Positions 10,756 through 20,400 of a stretch of 64,000 nucleotides of DNA are shown piece by piece. The DNA comes from Hyposmocoma kahamanoa (Eukaryota; Arthropoda; Insecta; Lepidoptera; Cosmopterigidae): assembly GCF_003589595.1 (NCBI RefSeq), contig NW_020653945.1, forward strand, positions 6,272,631 through 6,336,630. Reading direction: 5' to 3'. The notes beneath the pieces were generated by a model. It searched no databases. It saw nothing but the letters and a program-made list of their open reading frames with translations, and was not told the DNA's origin. The number at the start of each line of letters is the position of its first letter. Within the stretch, counting starts at the first letter, position 1. The position numbers were made by a program, and so were the translations under genes.

Positions 10756-10818
10756 TCAAAGAGTTACCTACTAGTCAATGACAAACAGTCTGTCATTGAC
10801 TAGCAGGTAACTCTTTGA
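10756..10818. repeat. Perfect inverted duplication in the RT remnant, 28-bp arms
   Basis: TCAAAGAGTTACCTACTAGT and the following 8 bases (10756-10783) recur exactly inverted at 10791-10818, with 7 bases between. The right arm leads into the NADKTKYI segment, so it may be the original and the left arm the copy. Confidence 0.9.
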
Positions 10819-11553
10819 CACTTAACGCCGATAAAACTAAGTACATCATCTTTTCAATGAGGAACAGACTGGATTCACTGCCTCCCGGATCTCCAATTGC
10901 TCATAACTGTACATTTGCAAGCAATGTGTCGTGTGCCTGCCCTGAGATTTGTAGGACTTACACTATAAAGTGTTTGGGCGTGGTTATTGATAGTAACGTA
11001 ATCTTTGGCGATCATAATCATATGATATCGCAGAGGGTAAGAAAATTAGCATATTTATTTAAACACTTGCGGCACATTGCAAACAAAGGTACCTTAAAAT
11101 AGTTTATCAAGCCTTAGTTGAGTCGATTCTGAATTATTACATCAAAGCCTGGGCCGGAGCTCCAAAGACACTACTCCTAGAGCTTGAAAGATCCCAAATA
11201 TTGTTGATTAAGGTGAGTCTGTTTAAGCCGAAACTATATGACACGTCAAAACTATATGCGGAAGCAGGAGTACGCACGGACAGACAACTTTATATTCTTA
11301 GTATTATTCTCTGTCAACATGCCAAAGTGGATTCTTCCGTTATTTTAAGAAAAAAACAAAACAGAAGGTACTATGAAGGTACCATGTAGACCACAGTCGG
11401 TTAGAACATCCTTCGCGCAAAGATTTATGTTTTTTAATGCTGGTAGGTTGTATAATGTATTAAATAAAAAATTAAAATATTGCAAATAACATTAAATTTG
11501 AATTGAAAAAGAAATTAATTTGTCACTTAAATGCTTTAAATTACATTGATATT

Positions 11554-11591
11554 GAAAATTTAATTAGAGGTTCTACTCTAATTAAATTTTC
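11554..11591. repeat. Perfect hairpin, 16-bp arms
   Basis: GAAAATTTAATTAGAG (11554-11569) recurs inverted at 11576-11591 around 6 nt. It is in the 3' trailer of the retroelement at 10085-11820 and may be an insertion into it. Confidence 0.85.
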
Positions 11592-12429
11592 AAGCGTAGA
11601 TGTTAAAAAAAAATTAAACATCTCTACTATAATTGGTGTAAATTTAAATGGCATTAAGTTTGAAGTGGGTAGCCTGGAAGCCTAAGACACAGATCTCTGA
11701 TCTAGTTTAGATTCCAGTCTCCTACAAATTTTGTCACATTAGAAAATAAAATATGTTTGTATGCCAAGAATTGTAACCAAAATTTATGGAGAGAAATAAA
11801 TTTATTATTATTATTATTACAAAGCAGCGGAATGACAAGTTATCTGATAACAGTTTACAATAGAAACCTGTCTCACCAGGACACCTTGGCGCCGTCGCCA
11901 GCAGTGAATAGTTGGCTACCGATGGTCGTCAAACAGAGTAACCAAAGAGTAGCCAAGCCATGTATGTCGAGGGCCTAATCAGTCATTCGTTTGTGTCGGT
12001 GGAAATGGACGTGAAAGAAATCGCTTTTATTTATTATGTACATTGCGGTTTGCGGTCGGTTTTCTATCTCCACGACGAATCTTTCTGTATTGAAAGCCAT
12101 ATTTTCTCCAATTCAATATATTAAAATGAAGCGATTTTTTTTAATATATAATAGACACACGCTTGGCTTGGTCTTCACCAACCTACTACTAACGCCTGAC
12201 CTTGTAAAGTATGCCTAGTTTTCTGGCAGCAGTTTTTGCCAAGCACGCGATATATGTATGTTGGATGATAAGTCCAGACCAAGTAGCTCAAGGTGGTCTC
12301 TTACTGGTATGGATATGGATTGGCGGTAAAAATATGTAAGTATTGTATAATCATCTATAATCAAATCGGAATTTGTGTATTTAACTTTCTTGTATATCGT
12401 ACTTCTTAGGTCTTGCTATTGCTACACAT

Positions 12430-12625
12430 TGGAAATGAAACAACTTTGTTTTTTCGGATCTAAATCGAATATTTATCATATACAAACAAACCAACGTTTC
12501 AGAACTAACGGGCTGAGTCAGCTCTGCCCACGGGAACTGTAAAAAGCCTGCAATGTTGGGTTGTTTGAAAAAACAAATATACGCAATTTGGGTCCTAATG
12601 GAAAAATAGTTGGACCTTTTCAATA
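12430..12625. repeat. Family D dispersed repeat
   Basis: It contains CAAACAAACCAACGTTTCAG and TTGTTTGAAAAAACAAATAT with ACGC, also found near 25440, 30015, 47750, 54700 and 57880. Non-coding; class unknown. Confidence 0.7.
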
Positions 12626-12733
12626 CGAAAATGAATGTAGTGTTGATAGGAAAGTCAAATGCGCATTACTTTTTTTTAAATGGAGGTGATTATTGTATGA
12701 CTCAATTAGCATTTTTTTATCAATACGCACGGG

Positions 12734-13193
12734 TAAGGCTGATTACACACGGTGCCGTAATAACAGCGGCACCGCCGCTGCGTACAGCCCTTGTTATCGC
12801 GGCAGCGGCGTTACTTGTTATCAAAAAAAAAACAAAAATCATTTATTCTCAGACAACTACAGTCCATATTTTACATTTATAATGTTAGCTTAGATACTTC
12901 AATAGGTTACACACATTAAAATAAACAAAAGGCAACTTAAAAACATAGAATAATTAAACAAATTAAATTAAATATCAAATAAATCATCGACATGGTTTTA
13001 AATGCAGTTTCATGCAATGTAGCATGATTGGGCAATCCACTCTACCAGTCACAACGCGCAGAATCTCATTCGTGCCGCAACGGATACGTGTTGACAGAAG
13101 TCGGAAGCGAGTGTTGCCGCAATTCTTTACTAATGTACTATTTTAGTTTATTACTGCCGCAACTCTTGTGGCGCCATGTATAGTCAGCCTTAA
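12734..13193. mobile_element. MITE with TAAGGCTGA termini
   Basis: The left end TAAGGCTGATTACACACGGT continues GCC; the right end GGCGCCATGTATAGTCAGCC continues TTA. They are diverged inverted copies of each other (about 22 bp). A TAA/TTA at each edge fits a 3-bp target duplication. The subterminal part is GC-rich (GCGGCACCGCCGCTG); no transposase is present. It lies between copies 1 and 2. Confidence 0.75.
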
Positions 13194-14284
13194 GCTCTGT
13201 ACAGCATTCTTTATTTACTACCTTTATTTACTTTGTAGTTTTTTCCAATCTATTTTGCGCTGGAAATACACGTAAGTGCAAAGAAATTCTATCCTAACAA
13301 ACGGAATTGTAAGAATTACTTCTTTCTTGTTTATATCATTCTTAGAAATATAGAAAAAAGATGCATTCCTTCTTATTTCTTGTTGTAGGCCTTTTGTATA
13401 GAATAGTTGTTTTTGCAAAACGGTAAACAACTTTTCAGAAGAGAGGTTTAAAGATTCTAAGAACGAAATTTGTCGACTAATTTTTATGCTTAATTAGTAG
13501 AGTTATAAAATCTCACATGTACATAATTTGTTTTATAAATTTACTTTAATTTTTATGACTTTCATGAGACAAAAGAACTGTTTGATGTATGATCATATGT
13601 GGCTTTATTAAAAAAAGGCTACGATATTTTCAGAAAAATTGCAAAAGAATATGAAGAAAATCTTGCAGTTAATTTCATATTAGTGGAAGGTAAAACTACT
13701 CCGGGCAATTTTATGAAAAGTAGTATTGCAATATAAGAGGTATTGCAAAATGCAAGTAATAGTTGTATTTGCAATACCTTTTATCTCAGTCTTAAAATTT
13801 TTTGTTGTCTTGAATTTCTGCTCAAAAGTCTGTGTATAAGTTTGGTCTCCTGATATTTTTTTACTAGCAATGGTTGAGTTACGGGTAAAATCACGATATA
13901 AAACTGTTTTGCATTGTGCTGTGATTTTAATGCACGTTTCATTGTTTTGATTACCAGTGTTTGTTAACCGTAAATATGTGTTGACACCATGGCGTTTTCT
14001 TTCTGATATTTAAAAATAAGTGCAGATTCGTACTGGGTCAAAAATGTAAGTTTACCAATAGCGTACTTCGTAATATAACTTGAGCTATAGGGTATATTTG
14101 TCAGCAATATACAACTGCCTCAGGTAAGTATTTGCGTTGATTCGAAAAGAAAAAAGAGAATCTTTCAAGATTCTTATAAATTGGAATGTAAAGAGTAAGA
14201 ATGTCACAGTAATAAACTATCGTTAGTCGCTGAAGCATCGCCACGATAATAAAAAGTTATACTACAAGAAGTGCAAAATAGAGC
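13194..14284. other. Upstream region of copy 2; no gene seen
   Basis: AT-rich DNA up to the copy 2 start. The only structure I noted is a 12-bp-arm hairpin (13738-13779, AGGTATTGCAAA inverted as TTTGCAATACCT). The promoter should lie at its right end, but I cannot point to a convincing TATA box or initiator. Confidence 0.5.
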
Positions 14285-14498
14285 ATGGTAATTCCGAGTT
14301 TTAGAAAGTATTTGTTTTTGTTTATATTGTCTGGAAGAATTGTCAATGCCGCCGATAACTCAACATACAACGCTATGCCATCATCAGACGATTTAAGGTA
14401 TTTCGTGAATGCGATTGATAATATCGTGTCATACGTTGAAAAGAATACTACTGTATTGCGTTTGCCAAATTTTATGTTCGGTTTATTTCTCTCCAACG
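14285..14498 (+). CDS. Copy 2 exon 1 (signal peptide)
   Basis: It begins at ATG 14285 and ends AACG/GTGAGT in phase 1. It encodes a signal-like start (FRKYLFLFILSG) and then SSDDLRYFVNAIDNIVSYVE and LPNFMFGLFLSN. The second part parallels copy 3 (IEDLDDFLNALIGVV, PGFVFGAFVAN), which anchors both as first exons. Confidence 0.85.
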
Positions 14499-17400
14499 GT
14501 GAGTATTACAACTTTAACATTACTTTTCCATTAGTGCGTGTTTGTGTAAAGAAATATCTAATCTATCTACTTTATTTTAGAAAATGAAAATAGTCATGAC
14601 TTTTTTTATAATATAAAGTGACGGGACAAACAAGTCGTGCGCCTGGTGGTAAGCGATACGCCTATCCATAACAGTTGCAGTGCTCCACAGTTTTAAATAG
14701 CAAAGATCTTAGGGGTACAGCCACTGCGCCCGTCACCCTGAGACATAAGTTGATAAGTCCTATGTACCTGTTAATTCACCAGCACTCTTACCCTTCCAAA
14801 CCGGAACGCAGTAATGTTCACATTACTGCTTGACGGCAGAAATAGCAGGAATAGGTAAGGTACTGCTTCTATATAAATGATTTTTACGACGACTTCTATG
14901 GAAACTTCATTTTTATTTTCAAATAAAGTTACAGACATAGGTACATAGGGATTAAAAAGGCAACAGCTAACGTTATCATTGCAACAAAAGAAACCCATTT
15001 CATTAGGCGCTTTTAGTTTTTGTTGATTTTTTCAAAATGTTGATAGTTGCTTGATTTAAACAAGGTTTTATGCACTCTAACATGTAAGAATATGCTATAA
15101 ACTAGTTTTATGTAGGCACACACGTGCGCGCTAGGGAGGGAAATGTTTGCCACAGAATTAATAGAGGCGATTATTTGCTGACTCAATAGCCTACTTACTT
15201 AGATATTAATATTGATGTCTATTGTATAGATATGTTCTAGAGTTCATGTTTATATAAAATAAAACTTAAATTTCTTATAACTATACAACTTTCAGTTGAA
15301 AAGTGTGCCAAGAGGTTTATAAAGTGACTCGGATTTAGTAGAGGTGAAGCTGCAAAGTCTTGAACACCGCCGTAAAGTTGTCTGCTTATCGGTAGTTCAC
15401 AAGATCAATCACGAAGAGTGTACTATGGAATTGCACGTTTTAATTCCACTTTCCCCTTTCCATTATCGGGGGTCTAGACGTAGGCTGGGGTTCCACAACT
15501 ATGTAGTAAATATTCTAAGGTTTGACACGAAGCGTTACGCTTCCACATTTGTATGGCGAATGGCTACGGAGTGGAATTGCCTGCTTGCAGACTTATTCCC
15601 TTAACACTGTAAGTAATGTTTTTTAAGGCGAGAATGAAAAGGTATTATGTAGGTGTGCATTCTCCATCGTGGACCTCATCGACACAAATGCGCATTTTTT
15701 ATTTTTTCATAAAAACAAGAATATATCGGAATATGTAGTTTCTGTATTTATTGAATATCACATTGTATGAAATTATTTAACCACATATTCAACGTTGTTA
15801 AAAATAACATGTATTTTCTTTAACAGTGAACCTGAAATCAATAACGAGAAACAACGAAAATTTTGTTCATGTGCCTCTAGATGTAAACGAACAGCTCAGT
15901 CTAATATCGCAACGAATAGATGCATTAACGTACATTTATAATACTACTTCCATCAAGTTTCTTTCCAAGAAGTCGAGGACGAGTAAGTTATTATAAATAG
16001 AACACAACACATATTTTAACAGTCTATAGACTTAAAAAATACTGCTGACCTTGATGGTCTTTCAGTCAGAGTAATTAGTTCTATAGTTGATTGTATTGTG
16101 CTTTACTTAGCCTGTGTCTTTAATAAATGTGTTGATGATGTTGTGTTTCCTGACCTCATGCAGCAAAGTAAAGTTATTCCACTTTTCAAATCTGGTAGTA
16201 CATCAGACACCACCAATTTCAGACCTATTTCAATACTACCAACACTCAGTGAAATGTTTGAAATGATTCTAAATCAGATGTGTACACATTTTTATAGTAA
16301 TAGCTTAATGTCTCCTAAGCAATTTGGTTTCACTCGGGGTAACTCTACAACCGATGCTGGTGTTGAGTTGATGAACCATATTTGATGCATGGGAAGACTC
16401 ACATGACGCTGTTGGTGTATTTTAAACCTAAACCTTTCCAAGGTTTTTGGTTGTGTGCACCATAAAACTCTGGTCAGGAAACTTCGCCATTATGGTGTGG
16501 TGAGACGTAACCTCGACCTTCTTAAATCGTATTTGATTGGTAGGGTACAGAGGGTCGATGTTAACGGTACGAGGTCATCAGGGTCTGCAATTAGCATGGG
16601 TGTCCCTCAAGGTTTAATTCTAGGTCCATTTTTGTTTTTAGTTTATATTAATGACTCACCTAGCGTAATGGAGGATTTAAAACATGAGATAGTATTGTTT
16701 GCTGATGATACTTCATTATTATTTAAAATTAAAATGCACCAATGTTTCTAAGAGGACGTGAACAATACTATATCTAAAGTAATTGATTGGTTTGCTGTTA
16801 ATAGCCTGCTCCTTAATGAGAAAAAAACAAATTGTGTGAAATTTACATTACCCAATGTTAGAGAGACGATTACAAACATTGCAACTACAATTCAATTTTT
16901 CGTTTCTAACTAGAAACGAAAAATTTAATCTTGTGGATACAGTTGTATTTCTAGATGTAACGTTAGATGCTAAATTGCAATGGGGTCCACATATAAGTAA
17001 GTTATCAAAAAGGCTCAACTCTGCAGTGTACGCGATTAAAAAAATACGGAAACTTTCAGACATCGAAACTGGTGGGTTCGTTTACTTCAGCTACTTTCAC
17101 AATCTAATGTCATACGGCATTTTGCTTTGGGGTAATGTCGCCTATATCAATAGAATCTTTGACCTGCAGAAACGTGCGGTTAGGGCAATTTACAATCTGG
17201 GCCCCAGAGAGATAAGTTTAAGGAAATTAACATTCTTACACTAGCGTCACAGTACATCTGTGAAAATATAATTTATGTTAAGAGGAATAGTAATCTTTTT
17301 ATGAAAAATAGTGACAGACATAACATTAATAATAAAGTTTTTATTTCACCATAGTTTTAAACTTCGTAAATGGCAAATTTTGTATATCAACCGGAATCTT

Positions 17401-20400
17401 ATTATAGAAGAGTATACATTGCCCTTTAAATGAATTTGTCACTTTGTGAAGATGACTATCAATTGTTGTTCATGATAGACTTCACAAAGTGACAAATTCA
17501 TTTAAGGAGCAACGTTACGCTTCTGTAACAAGATTCCGGTTGATATACAAAATTCACGACCTTTAAAACTATAGTGAAACAAAAACTTTATACTAAAGTT
17601 TATCATACAACTTCTGCGTACTTGGATGAAAAAAATCCGTGTTAGTAACCAGTTTAGCTCATGGAGGTAGTCTCGGTCTTTGATGTTTGAAAGCAAAAAA
17701 AAAATATATATTGTAAATGGTGAATGCGAACAAATGTTATTTACAAAGAGCAACCCCTAGAGTTTCTTGCTCATTCTTCTCAGGGGAATCTGCCTTACGA
17801 ATGAGCGGTAGAGTTTAACTTATGTGACGATTTCAAGTGTAATAATGCTTAGCTATGAAATAAAGATTATTTTGATTTGATTTAATTTATACAAGTCGGC
17901 AATACTGTAACACAGGGTATTCTACGACATACAGGTTCTGCTCTCTCGTAAAGGCCTAATATCGTAAGTAGCCTTTTATATGAACCTTTTTTTAATAATA
18001 CCAAGTGACGAGAAGAAGAAGTCTCGCCTAATATTACATAGATCCTATTTTGAGATGTGTATGTGGGTATTTTGGGTGTGTGACGGGACGAACAAGTCGT
18101 GAGCTTGATGGTAAGCGACACTCCTGTTCTCAACTGAGCTTTAAAATGCATAAACCGGAGGGGCACTGCCACTGAACCCGTCACCCTGAGACATATGTAT
18201 GTTGACAAGACCCATGTGCCTGTAATTTCACCAACACCCCTACCCTTCAAAACCGAAACTAAAATGAGCATTTTAAGGTGAGAGTTAATAAGCCTGTATT
18301 AGGAGAGCATGCTGCCATCTTGACGACGTCATCACTTCCTACCTTTTCGCTTGGTAAAGTCGTGGTTCTGTGTCTGCCTATTTCATTGAAACTAAAGTAA
18401 GATATTAAGTTTAAAATCCTTAATAACGGTGTTGAGTATTTACAATGTCTTCGAAAGTGGTCGTTTATATTTTTAACCGACTTCAAATACCACCCTTTGT
18501 TCTTTCAGGTTCTCAATTCGACTGTTTTGTGTGTGTGTGTGTATGTTAGGCGATTACTCCAGCATTTGTGAACCGATTTCGATAAATATTTTCTTGTTGA
18601 AAAGATAGTGCCTCAGTATTAATCCCATTAAAAATTTGGTCAAAATATTACACTTCTAAGGATAGAAAACTAGGGGCTGAATCTGGTTCTGCGCACTTTC
18701 TGGTAGCAGATTTCAATAAATTTTGGCAAATAGATGTAATTCCACGAACTTTTGAGGTCGATTTTTTTTATAAAACAGGTACAATTATTGTTGTTGTAAT
18801 TATATATTCACCCCTTAATACTGCGTTATTATGACCTCAACGACGTGTATAACGCCGTCTCGTGTCATACTGATGATGCTCGTTGCTTGCTGCCCTCATA
18901 TAGCTTTCTTGTACAGTTATTTCATAACATTTTTATATGTTACAGTCAATCATCTATTTGAAAACACAACGAGATGGTGTAATCAGTTGCCCAGTTTTCA
19001 TCTCCTACACAGAACTCTAGCAGTGCTAGATAAAAGTCGTTCTCAGTTGGCGGAGATGTATAGTGATTACAAGACTTATGCTGATGTGAAAGCTATAGAA
19101 AAATGGGAACCAACACCAGTAATATTGGGTACGTTTACACAACAAATGATTTATATAACAGGAATAAAGGACAAAATGTTTTAACGTTGCCTTAAATTTA
19201 TGCTTATTATAACCACTTTTGACCCTGCTTTGATTTCCTAGTGAGAATTGTATTAAAAAACAATCCATTGAAAATAACAAAACTAAAAGTTTCCCTAATA
19301 AAAATGCATATTACTCTCGTCTTCTCATATGTATGAAAAAATGTGTCTATACGTTATAATTCTTTCTTATGATACGTAGCAAAAATATTGTTAATTCTTT
19401 TATTATAATACTATTATGTTACCACATTCCTACTATGTGCGTGTTTCTCGTTCTTTGCTTTTATATTAATAGGTAACAGCCCCATATCTTTCTAAATTAG
19501 TTTTGATTATAGTAACCCTTCTTACCGACTCTTAGGGAATACGAGAAGGGCACTATGACTTGCGCGAGCACGCCCGCGCAGGGACCATCTAATTCAAGTC
19601 CTAACCCCAAATCATTCCGCTTGCACGAACTTCATCCGGTTCTCTAATACTAGTACCTTAGGTGAGCCGTCCCGGGTGCACGTACAGTACTGTCCCTATT
19701 TTCCAGATAGGTACCGGAGCGGTAGGCACGCTCACTTCTCGTCGCGCGACTAACGGTTGCCACTGCTGCTGCAGCCGTCTACCAAATCTCCTCTTTGGTG
19801 GCGAAGCTGTAAGGTACGCTCACTTGCCGACGCCGATAAACGGCGTCTCTCTAGTTCCTAAATTCCTACGCGGCTGGAGGGACTTTAGGATACCTAGCTC
19901 ATCCTCTACCAGCTCTCCGCGCTAGTGTCGGAGATGCCGGTAGCAGTAACCTGCGAGAATATCCGGACATAGCTAACGACTTAAAGGGCAACTCACGTGG
20001 CCCGCGCATCTCCTCGCCATGAGGCTCTCGTCTACACCGCTACTAACCACAAACCCCGGCAAGTCCCAAGTTCGGGTCCGTCTTAGACGCCCGTGAAGGC
20101 TTATCACTGGCGGAGGGCTCGACCCGGACGCCCGCCGTATTCTGGTCTTACCGGAGCCCGTAGTCTCCCCGGAACTTCCTATCTCTCGGGTCGGTAGATA
20201 GGGACAATTAATACACATCAGCGGACGCTGATTTTTTTTACTTAAACATTCGCATCAGCATGGATTTTATATATTAAAAAACATCTACATGAAAACGCTT
20301 TCTATTTCCTTTGGTATTATAGTAAAATATTATTTCAATGATTTTGTGACATTTATTATCTTCATGAAAACAATCAATCTGCCTAGCTTAATTGTTGTGG

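Larger units (their letters stand above)
10085..11820 (+). mobile_element. Non-LTR retrotransposon with reverse transcriptase, broken
   Basis: Pieces in several frames give the RT domain in order: NYRPISILTILSKVYKRIV and QYGFRTGCST (10106-10399), FDLAKAFDTLSIPRLI (near 10410), YGVSQGRIIGPTLFLCYIN and ASYADDTILTF (10585-10720, the YADD catalytic box), then TLNADKTKYIIFSM (10815 on), KCLGVVID and YLFKHLRHIAN. A palindrome interrupts the RT at 10756-10818. The 3' trailer ends GAAATAAATTTATTATTATT. It is 5'-truncated with multiple stops and lies between copies 1 and 2. Clade: CR1/Jockey-like; not resolved further. Confidence 0.88.

Noticed and set aside
19662..19925. Plus-strand 87-codon frame in the GC-rich block as a coding gene
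   Set aside because: No recognisable motif; open frames are expected in GC-rich DNA, and frames on both strands compete.
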